From Corynebacterium kroppenstedtii DSM 44385 (GTDB lineage Bacteria > Actinomycetota > Actinomycetes > Mycobacteriales > Mycobacteriaceae): DNA of 64,000 bases. The stretch lies in assembly GCF_000023145.1 (NCBI RefSeq), contig NC_012704.1, positions 1,612,001 through 1,676,000 on the forward strand, read 5' to 3'. The translations under genes were made by a program, and so were the position numbers. The notes below the pieces were generated by a model. That model was given only the letters and a program-made list of their open reading frames with translations. It was not told the DNA's origin and made no database searches. Positions 37,517 through 45,666 of the stretch are shown here, one piece after another. Each line of letters starts with the position of its first letter. Within the stretch, counting starts at the first letter, position 1.

Positions 37517-39739
37517 TCAGTCCCCTTCACTGGACCTACCGTTCCCTGAACCTTTTCCACTGTCATCCTGCTGCTCAGCGTCAACACTGCCGGTTGGCTT
37601 ATCGGCAGGCGTTTTTGCTGATGAGCGGCGTGCCTTCGGTACGTTATGGTGCTCAAACTTCTTCTGGTGGAAGTAACTCCGCACCTCGTCAGACGAATAA
37701 TCTGAGCTGTAGTAGTCCTGCAGTTCCCGATCCCCTGCGCCAGAGTTCAGCGCCGCGAGCATCTCGTTGTAGGCATTGAGTTCGGCCTCGTGGGTGCGGT
37801 CAGCCCGACGCTCATAGCGTACTGTTTCTTTACTATCTTCCCGACGCCACTGCAGGAAGTGAGCCGCTGTCACGATTAACAGCGGGATCTCGCCGGTTGC
37901 CCACGCGATCTTACCGCCCAGGTTCTGATCAGCCATGTAGTCGACGTGCCACGGGATACCGAAGGTTTCATACATCGGTTGCCCGAGCGGGTAATTCAAC
38001 TGCATGAGGGCAATCGCAAACCAAGCGTGGAACGGCATTGTTCCTAAGATGGTCACCATTTTGATGAACGGAGACGTATGGCGAGGTGCCGCGTCGATAC
38101 CAATTGATATCCAGTAGAAAATGTACCCGGAGACCAAGAAGTGAGCGATCATGAATAGGTGACCGAAGTGATACTTCATGAGAGCCTCAAATAGAGGCGT
38201 GAAGTACATAATGTAGAACCCAATGACGAACTGTGCAGCAGCCACAACGGGGTTCGTTAAAAACCGCGAAACCGGGTTATTGATAAAAGCAACAATCCAC
38301 TCACGTGGCCCAGGGACACCGTCGCGGCCCGCAACAGGCAAGGCGCGGAGGAATAAGGTCACCGGACCAGCCAAAACCCAGGCGATCGGGATCGCCATCG
38401 ACAAAATCATGTGCTGGATCATGTGCATCGAGAACGACACCATCGCGTACATCCCGAGGCCAGAAGACGTCGCGAAAAGTAGAAGAATGTTCCCTAGTGT
38501 CCACCACAACACTCGGCTAAAAGGCCACTCCCCGCCCTTTTTCCGGAGATGGACGTAGGCCCACACATATAAAACTTCCGCAATTATTGCGACGGTTCCG
38601 TAAATCATGTCGAACCGCACCATGCCGAACAGACCACCCCACGACGGTGGCTTCGTCAGGCTGAAGCCCAGCTCAAGCTCCATGACGTTAAGGTTCAGCT
38701 CTTTCGGCAAGGGTGGCGGAATGCGAGACAAAGATACAGCGACGCCGATTGTCGCCGCCATCACGACCAGTTCCACGATCGCAATTTGAGAAAAGGCGAG
38801 TCGGTCCGACGGATTCTTTTCCAGCTTGGGAATCGTCATTCGTCGGTGGAGGAATCCAAAAATGCCCAGGACGATGAGCAAAACCGCTTTGGCTGTAATT
38901 ACTCGGCCATAATTACTGGTCAGGAGTTCATCGACGCGGATGCGGAGCAACGCATTAACTACTCCTGAGATTGCCAAAACAATAATCGACACCAATGCTA
39001 AGAAGCTGTATCGCTTGACGATAACGTCCATGTGGGGCCCTTTGCGCAGGGCGTGCTGGATCATTGCTGCCAAGCCGCCGACCCACAATGCACAAAACAC
39101 AAAGTGCCACAGGTACGAATTAACGCCATAGTCGTGATTACCACCGGCCGCTGAGTGTCCTTCAAGGCTAATAGGTATCAACGTCACCAGGGAGAAAGCG
39201 AAAAATAGCATCTGGAAAATCCAGCGTCGCGTCCCTAACGACCACACGACAGTGATCAACGCGAAGATAGCGACCCACATCCAGGAACGCGCCACAGATA
39301 CTTGGTCAATCGCTTCCCCCCAGTGCGCCGGGCTGAGCGTCGTCGACAATGGTGCCCCCGAAACGTCCGACAAACTCATCGGGATAAGCAGCAGTGCGAG
39401 AACAGCCCATATAAATAGGCACCACGTGCCTGTTCTGCTTGTTTTATACCCGTCGACGTCGAGGTAACCATCTTTCCGTGGTGGTGTGCCAAATGCCGAC
39501 ATCAAGAATGATCCGACCCCAATGAAGCCGAACATCGTGGCCAGACCACGGACAAAGGGAAGGCCGAAGGATACCGAGAAACCAGGGTCGGGAATTCCTA
39601 GCGCAGACAGTGATTCGCTATACAAGGAATAGCCGATGGCCGCCCCCACTATTCCCGCCACGAGCCCGGCGAGCACAAAGTAACCGGTAGCTGACCGCAC
39701 AGGCACCGAAGAACCAGCTTTCGTCTTTACCTCCGTCAT
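37517..39739 (-). CDS. Fused CopD-like / CtaG-like membrane protein
   Basis: The 740 residues have about 15 hydrophobic segments. The N-terminal half (about 1-330) resembles the copper-resistance CopD domain (GVNSYLWHFVFCALWVGGLA). The C-terminal half (about 370-680) is a cytochrome c oxidase assembly CtaG/caa3 domain (FSMHMIQHMILSMAIPIAW with HxxxH histidines, and PFHAWFAIALM). A cytoplasmic polar tail of about 75 residues ends the protein. Likely role: copper delivery to the terminal oxidase; this is inferred from family membership. Such fusions are normal in actinobacteria. Confidence 0.88.
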   Translation of the reverse strand: MTEVKTKAGSSVPVRSATGYFVLAGLVAGIVGAAIGYSLYSESLSALGIPDPGFSVSFGLPFVRGLATMFGFIGVGSFLMSAFGTPPRKDGYLDVDGYKTSRTGTWCLFIWAVLALLLIPMSLSDVSGAPLSTTLSPAHWGEAIDQVSVARSWMWVAIFALITVVWSLGTRRWIFQMLFFAFSLVTLIPISLEGHSAAGGNHDYGVNSYLWHFVFCALWVGGLAAMIQHALRKGPHMDVIVKRYSFLALVSIIVLAISGVVNALLRIRVDELLTSNYGRVITAKAVLLIVLGIFGFLHRRMTIPKLEKNPSDRLAFSQIAIVELVVMAATIGVAVSLSRIPPPLPKELNLNVMELELGFSLTKPPSWGGLFGMVRFDMIYGTVAIIAEVLYVWAYVHLRKKGGEWPFSRVLWWTLGNILLLFATSSGLGMYAMVSFSMHMIQHMILSMAIPIAWVLAGPVTLFLRALPVAGRDGVPGPREWIVAFINNPVSRFLTNPVVAAAQFVIGFYIMYFTPLFEALMKYHFGHLFMIAHFLVSGYIFYWISIGIDAAPRHTSPFIKMVTILGTMPFHAWFAIALMQLNYPLGQPMYETFGIPWHVDYMADQNLGGKIAWATGEIPLLIVTAAHFLQWRREDSKETVRYERRADRTHEAELNAYNEMLAALNSGAGDRELQDYYSSDYSSDEVRSYFHQKKFEHHNVPKARRSSAKTPADKPTGSVDAEQQDDSGKGSGNGRSSEGD

Positions 39740-39866
39740 ACTCCCAACCCTACCCAGCGCGGAGACGATCTAATCAACCCGAAGGACCAGTTATCAGCAA
39801 AGAGTTCAGTACTGTTATATTCGTCTAGTGGGTTGCGACGAAAGCGCAACCCACGATCGATAGAAT

Positions 39867-39943
39867 GCCCCTGTAGCTCAGTGGATTAGAGCATCCGGCT
39901 TCTACCCGGAGTGGCGCGGGTTCGAATCCTGCCAGGGGCACCA
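39867..39943 (+). tRNA. tRNA-Arg (anticodon TCT)
   Basis: Acceptor GCCCCTG/CAGGGGC, anticodon loop CTTCTAC between TCCGG and CCGGA, T-arm GGTTCGAATCC and encoded CCA. An inverted-repeat element begins 31 bases downstream. Confidence 0.97.
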
Positions 39944-39973
39944 CACGACCGATCAGCTGTCGGATGCCCCAAC

Positions 39974-40042
39974 ATAAGTGTCTGTTCAGTGGTGCGGACA
40001 GAATCCCGGAGGATTGTGTCCGCACCACCCTTTGACACTTAT
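39974..40042. mobile_element. 69-bp inverted-repeat element (MITE-like or joined IS ends)
   Basis: ATAAGTGTC (39974-39982) faces GACACTTAT (40034-40042), and GTGGTGCGGACA (39989-40000) faces TGTCCGCACCAC (40017-40028). Inside, AATCC/GGATT closes a CGGA loop. The two 32-33-base arms resemble terminal inverted repeats of an insertion sequence placed end to end. Flanking octamers gccccaac and tcaccaac agree at six of eight positions, as an old 8-base target duplication would. It could also act as the tRNA-Arg terminator. Confidence 0.5.
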
Positions 40043-40134
40043 TCACCAACAGGCACCAATACAAAAGCCCACGACAATCCATGAGCACATGTGAACCTTT
40101 ATCTCCGAGTGCCGAGTATCTTTACTGTGTAGCG

Positions 40135-40332
40135 CTATTTCCTAGGCCTACTATAAATCAAATATATGACCCCGACAAGAGTTCCGAACACGACCGTTTT
40201 TCCCCAATCCTCCCACGAAAAGGGGTCATCTTTGAAAACCAAAGACCACAAGTAGAAGAAAACGAGAAATCCCCCGGCCATTCCAATCCACCATCGAATA
40301 GCTTTCAGGACGTTTGTGGTTCGCTTCTGCAT
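40135..40332 (-). CDS. Small membrane protein, possible immunity partner
   Basis: Unrecognised 65-residue protein with a basic N-terminus (MQKRTTNVLKAIRW) and two predicted membrane helices (about 15-33 and 45-60) joined by a short acidic loop (KDDPFSWEDW). It has an excellent ribosome-binding site, AAGGAGG six bases before the ATG, and lies 24 bases after the exported-protein gene, so translation is well supported. A two-helix membrane protein behind a small exported protein is a common layout for bacteriocin immunity genes; this is inference only. Confidence 0.65.
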   Translation of the reverse strand: MQKRTTNVLKAIRWWIGMAGGFLVFFYLWSLVFKDDPFSWEDWGKTVVFGTLVGVIYLIYSRPRK

Positions 40333-40356
40333 CAGATCCTCCTTCCGATCAATCTC

Positions 40357-40908
40357 CTATTTCCAAAAGGCACACCTAGCTCCATAAAAAGCTAGCACGG
40401 CGGCAATAGCTGCAGCATTCCGCTTAACACCCTGTTTTGCTAGGTATGCAACCGCTTCTTCCGCAGCTTCGAAGTACTTTTCCTGTCCTATCAAAACAGC
40501 AATGGCATTGACATGAAATATTTCTTTAACATCGTCCTCGACCTTCCCTTCCATGCAAGAAAGGAATTTTTCAGTTCCACCGAGGCCAAAGGCGTATTCA
40601 TTTGCTACTGTTTCGTCAGAAAAGAGTTCATCAGGAGTCAAGCCGACAACCGCTGCAGCTTCAGCCGTCTCCTCTTCGCCCACATTATCAACTAGGACTT
40701 CTTCCTTTTCTTTACCACTTTCCACTCGGGATAGTTCCTTAAACGACTTCGCAGCAAGTTCCACTTCGTGCGCCTGTTCAGAGGTAAAGTTCTCCAATTG
40801 TTTCTGATCAGTCGAATCCGTTACGGGCGTAGCGACTGCCATACCCGCTCCAGCCAAGGAAACTGATAAAGCAAGGAGTACTGAGGAGATAATCCGTCCG
40901 TGGCTCAT
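40357..40908 (-). CDS. Exported protein of unknown function
   Basis: The 183 residues carry a clear Sec signal peptide (SSVLLALSVSLAGAGMAVA, cleavage after AVA near 27). An acidic middle section of about 90 residues follows. The C-terminal 30 residues are hydrophobic and cationic (GVKRNAAAIAAVLAFYGAR then CAFWK). Two cysteines, near 118 and 180, may form a disulphide. I recognise no family. Base composition is visibly more AT-rich than the neighbours. It heads a two-gene unit with the small membrane protein. The ATG lacks a well-spaced ribosome-binding site (AAAGGA is about 16 bases away), so the start is uncertain. Confidence 0.65.
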   Translation of the reverse strand: MSHGRIISSVLLALSVSLAGAGMAVATPVTDSTDQKQLENFTSEQAHEVELAAKSFKELSRVESGKEKEEVLVDNVGEEETAEAAAVVGLTPDELFSDETVANEYAFGLGGTEKFLSCMEGKVEDDVKEIFHVNAIAVLIGQEKYFEAAEEAVAYLAKQGVKRNAAAIAAVLAFYGARCAFWK

Positions 40909-41002
40909 CCATATTACAAGCCATTCCTTTCAGTGAATTTTTCAACCTACAACCTGTAGGCATCCTTACTTTTAATACCGAGACGTAAGCTGTCTATAGG
41001 TT

Positions 41003-41022
41003 TTATAAATTAGGTTGACCTA
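41003..41022 (-). promoter_or_regulatory. Promoter with palindromic operator before the exported-protein gene
   Basis: TAGGT-TG-ACCTA (41011-41022) abuts a TATAAA -10-like hexamer (41003-41008, minus strand). The palindrome would overlap polymerase contacts, fitting a repressor site. Confidence 0.4.
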
Positions 41023-41369
41023 CACTCCGAGCCGGGGGATATGTTAGCCTTGCACCAAATTTTTCAGATCATCCATTCACATACATCAACTGGACACTAA
41101 TGACCGCCACGCCGCTGTTATGTAGCACAAACCAGACGCGCCCCGCCACATCACGCGACGCACGATACCTCCTGCTTGGGAAGTATGTTTCAGTCGTCTG
41201 ACAGCATCAGTAGGTGCCCGGCATCGTTGATAGCCTCCACTCTCATGACACCCATCCGTATAGTACTCGGAGGCAGATCTGCACTAAGCTGCCCTAACGA
41301 TTGGGTTGGATGAGTAAGCCACGCCCGGAAGGCTGTTCACTGCGAATACCCGGCGATCACCGTAAACCG
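41023..41369. other. Non-coding stretch upstream of deoR
   Basis: No reading frame with plausible composition and no strong hairpin was seen between the exported-protein promoter and the 18-base tandem repeat. Together with the flanking elements the gene-free gap is about 560 bases. Confidence 0.5.
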
Positions 41370-41405
41370 GGCTGTATCAGGCAAAATGGCTGTATCAGGC
41401 AAAAT
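41370..41405. repeat. Exact 18-base tandem repeat before deoR
   Basis: GGCTGTATCAGGCAAAAT occurs twice in immediate succession, ending 61 bases before the deoR start codon, where promoter or operator elements are expected. Confidence 0.75.
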
Positions 41406-41466
41406 AAAGTCAAGTTAAATAAAGCATGCGTACAAGCACTCAGCATTAACTGATTGAGGTTCAACT

Positions 41467-42402
41467 GTGGACAGTCGTGATGAGCAATCCCTACGCGCGG
41501 CAAAAATGTACTACCGCGACAACCTTAGCCAAGCAGAAGTTGCCCTGGCTTTAGGTATTTCGCGACCAACAACATCCAAGCTCATTCAGCATGCCCACGA
41601 CCGCGGCTTCGTAACCATCACTATTCGCGATCCCCGGGAAGCGTCGTCCACCACCGCAACGGCACTAGCGACAAAATATGGCTTAACATCTGTGCGGCTC
41701 GCACAACCGGTATCGCAGACCACCGACGATATCGTCGATGCCCTCGGTCATGTCGGTGCGCAAGCCCTCCGTTCTTTTGTCGTCGATGGGTCCAGTGTCG
41801 GTGTGTCGTGGGGGCGAACAATGTATTCCATCGCCCAGCATCTCACTGAAAAAAACGTTCACGACGTGACGATCGTTCAGCTGAAAGGCGGAATGTCATA
41901 TACAGACCGGAAAACGAACGATATCGAAACGATCACGTTGTTTTGTAAAGCCTTTCACGCATATGCCCACACTCTTCCCCTGCCCGTCATTTTTGATAAC
42001 GCCGAAACAAAAGAACTTGTAGAAAAAGACCGGTTTATCGCCAATGTTCTCGAGCAAGGGAGAAAAACTGACATCGCCGTTTTTACAGTGGGGTCAGCGG
42101 GAGAAAACAGTCTGGCCCTTAACCTTGGCAGCGTTACTCCCTCCGAGCGCACACAGCTTCGTCAACGGACGGTGGGTGATATTTGCTCACGGTTTTTCGA
42201 CGCGAATGCATCCGTCGCGGTGCAATCAGTGGACGAACGCACTGTCGGAATAACCATGGAAGATTTAGCGCAGCGCCCGGTCCGACTTCTCGTCGCGGGC
42301 GGATTACACAAAGTGCGCGCCTTGAAAGTTGCGCTGAAAGCGGGGATGGCAACGCACTTAGTCACTGATCAAGCGTGCGCAGAACGCTTACTTGAGGAAT
42401 GA
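41467..42402 (+). CDS. deoR: SorC/DeoR-family regulator of deoxynucleoside genes
   Basis: 311 residues. The N-terminal HTH is SQAEVALALGISRPTTSKLI (about 21-40), followed by a sugar-phosphate-binding domain of the SorC type (TIVQLKGGMSY, FTVGSAGENS, LLVAGGLHKVRALKVALKAG). This is the B. subtilis DeoR type, which senses deoxyribose-5-phosphate, rather than the E. coli type. The GTG start has TTGAGG upstream. It lies next to nupC-cdd and near deoA-deoC, whose leaders carry matching dyads. ATTGAGGTTCAA (41453-41464), just before its own start, could be an autoregulatory site. Confidence 0.87.
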   Translation: MDSRDEQSLRAAKMYYRDNLSQAEVALALGISRPTTSKLIQHAHDRGFVTITIRDPREASSTTATALATKYGLTSVRLAQPVSQTTDDIVDALGHVGAQALRSFVVDGSSVGVSWGRTMYSIAQHLTEKNVHDVTIVQLKGGMSYTDRKTNDIETITLFCKAFHAYAHTLPLPVIFDNAETKELVEKDRFIANVLEQGRKTDIAVFTVGSAGENSLALNLGSVTPSERTQLRQRTVGDICSRFFDANASVAVQSVDERTVGITMEDLAQRPVRLLVAGGLHKVRALKVALKAGMATHLVTDQACAERLLEE

Positions 42403-42411
42403 TTGCCGACC

Positions 42412-43626
42412 CTAACTTGCGACGACGCCCACAATTGCAGCGTTAATCATATTGACGCAGAAACCTGCAAGAAGAGCAAACATTCCGAATTTGGCTATCT
42501 CACCACGACGCTCTGGCGCTAATCCACCCATCGATCCCATTTGGATTGCAATCGAAGAGAAGTTGGCAAACCCAGCCAACGCGAAGGTTGAGATCATGAC
42601 AGCTTTGTCGGAGAGTTCATCAACGTGCTTACCGAACGAGGTGTAGCCCACGAACTCGTTGAGCACCGTCTTTTGCCCGATAAAGTTACCGACGTCAACG
42701 GCATCGTGCCATGGAACGCCGATAGCCCAAGCAAATGGGGCAAGCGCCCAACCGAATATTCCTTCCAGGCTCCATTCGGAATGGCCGAACCAGCTACCGA
42801 TTCCTCCGATAATCGCTGACAAGAAAGCGATGACCGCGATAAAGGCGATCAGGAGGCATCCGACAGTGACAGCAATGCGTCCACCATTCATAGCACCGCG
42901 GCCAAGAGCATCAATGACGTTCTTTGATTCTTCATCGCGGACATCCCGGACGGTCGCGTCCAATTGGCTCTCTTCCGTTTCCGGGAAGAATGCCTTGGCC
43001 ATGAGTAGCGAGCCGGGAGCATTCATAACGCTTGCCGCCAAGAGGTATGGAAGTGGAGCCCCCAAAAGGGAGTAGCCAATCAAGGTGGACCCTGCGACGG
43101 AGGCAAAACCGCCGGTCATACAGGTGAATAATTCGGATTTCGTCAGCTTTTTGATATACGGCTGAATGAGGAGGGGCGCTTCACTCTGCCCCAAGAAAAT
43201 AACGGTTGCAGCAAAGACCGATTCAACCTTGGACGTCCCCATGAGTTTTCCGAGGGCACCGCCGACGTATTCAACAACAATTTGAATGACGCGGAGATAG
43301 TACAGAACACCGATGATCGCACCGAGGAAGATAATGACTGGGAGAACATTGAGTGCAAAGACGAACCCGATTTTGTCCCCAAACAAGGGACCAAAAACGA
43401 ATTCTGTTCCTTTGTCGGTATAACCGATGAGCTGGTCGATGCCCTCAGCCAACCACTTGAGAGCGTGATATCCGGGCCCCCACTTCAGGACCAACAGAGC
43501 CAGGATGACTTGGAGGGCAAGGCCGGTGCCCAGGGTCCGCCAGTTAATTTTGGATCGGTGTTTAGATAACGCAACGCCGAGAGCAAGGATAATGGCAATA
43601 CCAATTAGCCCTTGGGATCTTTCCAT
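42412..43626 (-). CDS. nupC: Concentrative nucleoside transporter (CNT family)
   Basis: Proton-nucleoside symporter in the inner membrane, 404 residues with about 8-10 hydrophobic segments. GQSEAPLLIQPYI and VNEFVGY-type motifs (LNEFVGYTSFG), GFANFSSIAIQMGSMGGLAP and SVMNAPGSLLMAK are typical. It imports nucleosides for the Cdd/DeoA pathway. Its ATG is two bases after the cdd stop, and the Shine-Dalgarno GGAGGGG lies inside the end of cdd, so the two are tightly coupled. Convergent with deoR (nine-base gap). Confidence 0.93.
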   Translation of the reverse strand: MERSQGLIGIAIILALGVALSKHRSKINWRTLGTGLALQVILALLVLKWGPGYHALKWLAEGIDQLIGYTDKGTEFVFGPLFGDKIGFVFALNVLPVIIFLGAIIGVLYYLRVIQIVVEYVGGALGKLMGTSKVESVFAATVIFLGQSEAPLLIQPYIKKLTKSELFTCMTGGFASVAGSTLIGYSLLGAPLPYLLAASVMNAPGSLLMAKAFFPETEESQLDATVRDVRDEESKNVIDALGRGAMNGGRIAVTVGCLLIAFIAVIAFLSAIIGGIGSWFGHSEWSLEGIFGWALAPFAWAIGVPWHDAVDVGNFIGQKTVLNEFVGYTSFGKHVDELSDKAVMISTFALAGFANFSSIAIQMGSMGGLAPERRGEIAKFGMFALLAGFCVNMINAAIVGVVAS

Positions 43627-43628
43627 GA

Positions 43629-44081
43629 TTACCCCTCCAGGTCTTCAGGGCCGAAGGAAAATGGGAGAATTGATTCAAAGGGTAATACAAATGGGCGCGA
43701 TTCCTTCTCCACAATGACACGAGAACAACCGAATTCCCTCAAAACCTGCCGGCACGCACCACAGGGCCAACACGGTTCGGCTTTGAGACCAACAATGGCA
43801 ACTGTGTCGATACGGGGAACATCTCCACTTTCCGCAATCATGCGAAAGGATGCTGTTCGTTCCGCGCAGTTCGTTAAACCATAGCTGGTGTTTTCTATGT
43901 TGCACCCAGTGATGGTCTTCCCCTCCGTGGTGCGAATAGCAGCACCGACGGGGAACTCACTGTATGGCACGTATGCACCTTTGGCAGCGTCACGCGCCTG
44001 TTCTAGCAGTGTGATATCCGCTGCAGCATCAGAAAATTCACCCCGAGAACTGCCGACGTCGGAAGCGTTCTTTTCAATCAT
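43629..44081 (-). CDS. cdd: Cytidine deaminase
   Basis: Zinc hydrolase converting (deoxy)cytidine to (deoxy)uridine, 150 residues. The zinc site is NCAERTASF (Cys ligand and catalytic Glu) with PCGACRQVL (two further Cys), the tetrameric three-Cys type. SEFPVGAAIRTTEG binds substrate. An N-terminal extension of about 22 residues is present. GAGGA lies six bases before the ATG. It is divergent from deoA across a 220-base regulatory region and co-transcribed with nupC. Confidence 0.95.
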   Translation of the reverse strand: MIEKNASDVGSSRGEFSDAAADITLLEQARDAAKGAYVPYSEFPVGAAIRTTEGKTITGCNIENTSYGLTNCAERTASFRMIAESGDVPRIDTVAIVGLKAEPCWPCGACRQVLREFGCSRVIVEKESRPFVLPFESILPFSFGPEDLEG

Positions 44082-44136
44082 GATGTGTCCTCACGATCAA
44101 GGAGCCACGAAGGGTGGCGTCGTCAAGTAAGCCTGC

Positions 44137-44186
44137 GAACATATGTGAAAAAAGATATTGACATACGTTCCGACTGTTATGATAAT
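44137..44186 (+). promoter_or_regulatory. deoA promoter and overlapping inverted repeat
   Basis: TTGACA (44158-44163), 17 bases, GATAAT (44181-44186): a near-consensus promoter. GAACATATGT (44137-44146) and ACATACGTTC (44161-44170) form an inverted repeat with nine of ten matches; its right arm covers the -35 box. This suggests repression by a dimeric regulator, DeoR being the obvious candidate. Confidence 0.7.
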
Positions 44187-44304
44187 TGAGATCACAACGG
44201 GGAAACAAGAGTTGGTTACGTCACACTTTAAGCCTTATGACGCATCCCCACTCCCGCCTCACAGGTGACCTCACGGTACACCGGAACACTGATTGGAGTA
44301 CTAC

Positions 44305-45600
44305 ATGGCTGAGCATTTCGATGCCGTCGACGTTATCCGCACCAAAAGAGATAAGGGGGAGCTTTCCGAAGGTCAGATAGATTGGGTTATCGACGCGTAC
44401 ACCCGCGGAGTCGTCGCTGATGAACAAATGTCTGCTCTCGCAATGGCTATCTTCCTCAATGGGATGAACCGGCGAGAGATCGCGCAATGGACTCAGGCGA
44501 TGATTAATTCCGGTGAGACGATGTCCTTTAGCTCACTGTCGCGTCCAACAGCGGATAAGCACTCGACAGGCGGCGTGGGTGACAAAATCACCCTCCCCCT
44601 CGCTCCACTGGTGGCATCGTTTGGAGTATCGGTTCCGCAGCTCTCCGGACGAGGGCTCGGCCACACTGGCGGCACGCTGGACAAATTGGAATCAATCCCG
44701 GGCTGGCAGGCGAATCTGTCTAACGATCGCATGATGCAGATGCTCGAAGACCCCGGATGCGTCATCTGTGCCGCCGGCTCAGGGCTCGCACCAGCGGATA
44801 AAAAGCTCTATGCACTGCGCGACATCACCAGCACTGTGGACTGCATCCCCCTGATCGCAAGTTCAATCATGAGCAAAAAGATCGCGGAGGGCACGGGCGC
44901 GCTCGTTCTCGATGTAAAAGTTGGTTCAGGAGCTTTCATGAAAACTCTTGACGACGCGCGCGAACTGGCTCAAACAATGGTGAACCTGGGAACCGACGCC
45001 GGGGTCAAAACCGTCGCACTGCTCACAGATATGTCCACGCCACTGGGGAAGACTGTCGGAAATGCCCTCGAGGTCAGGGAATCGCTGGACGTTCTCGCTG
45101 GTGGAGGGCCCGCCGACGTTGTCGAGCTAACCTGCGAATTAGCCCGTGAAATGCTCAATTTGGCCGGAGTTCACGACGCTGACGTTGAAGAAGCTTTGAA
45201 GAATGGCCGTGCAATGGACACCTGGAAGTCCATGATCCGCGCCCAGGGCGGCGATCCCGATGCCCCACTGCCCACCGCGAAACACACAGAAACTGTGTAC
45301 GCGGATGCAGATGGCGTGATCACCGAACTCGACGCTCTTGCCATCGGTGTGGCTAGCTGGCGATTGGGCGCCGGGCGTGCACGCAAAGAAGATCCAGTTC
45401 AGGCTGGCGCTGGGATTGAAATCTTGGTGGACCGCGGCCAAAAGGTCACGAAAGGCACCCCCTTGTTCACGCTTCATTCTGACGACACGGACCGATTCGA
45501 ACGCGCTCTGGAATCACTCAACCAAGGCTGGAGTATTGCTCCTATCGACGAGAGCGTTCCTACACCACGTCAGTCCGTCGTTATCGAAAAAATCAACTAG
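44305..45600 (+). CDS. deoA: Thymidine/pyrimidine-nucleoside phosphorylase
   Basis: Phosphorolysis of thymidine and deoxyuridine to base and deoxyribose-1-phosphate; 431 residues. The phosphate/nucleoside signature SGRGLGHTGGTLDKLE is at about 114-129. KHSTGGVGDK, SSIMSKKIAEG and LDVKVGSGAFMK are conserved. The ATG at 44305 has GGAG six bases upstream; an upstream in-frame TTG is discounted. A strong promoter lies 120 bases upstream. The deoC-phosphomutase gene follows after 66 bases that can fold as a terminator. Confidence 0.96.
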   Translation: MAEHFDAVDVIRTKRDKGELSEGQIDWVIDAYTRGVVADEQMSALAMAIFLNGMNRREIAQWTQAMINSGETMSFSSLSRPTADKHSTGGVGDKITLPLAPLVASFGVSVPQLSGRGLGHTGGTLDKLESIPGWQANLSNDRMMQMLEDPGCVICAAGSGLAPADKKLYALRDITSTVDCIPLIASSIMSKKIAEGTGALVLDVKVGSGAFMKTLDDARELAQTMVNLGTDAGVKTVALLTDMSTPLGKTVGNALEVRESLDVLAGGGPADVVELTCELAREMLNLAGVHDADVEEALKNGRAMDTWKSMIRAQGGDPDAPLPTAKHTETVYADADGVITELDALAIGVASWRLGAGRARKEDPVQAGAGIEILVDRGQKVTKGTPLFTLHSDDTDRFERALESLNQGWSIAPIDESVPTPRQSVVIEKIN

Positions 45601-45608
45601 CCCCGGCC

Positions 45609-45652
45609 GTTGTTCAGTGCCCGCAAACGGCATTGAACAACTTTTGTTCAAT
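45609..45652 (+). promoter_or_regulatory. Attenuator- and operator-like element between deoA and deoC
   Basis: GTTGTTCAGTGCC (45609-45621) pairs over 13 positions with GGCATTGAACAAC (45629-45641), followed by TTTT. The second arm can instead pair as ATTGAACA (45632-45639) with TGTTCAAT (45645-45652), eight perfect pairs directly before the deoC ribosome-binding site. The DNA of this second pairing is a palindrome of the ATTGAA...TTCAAT type that I recall for B. subtilis DeoR. Confidence 0.6.
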
Positions 45653-45666
45653 TCTTAGGAGAAACT

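Noticed and set aside
40081..40395. 104-residue open frame on the plus strand
   Set aside because: Antisense to the small membrane protein gene, which has a far better ribosome-binding site.
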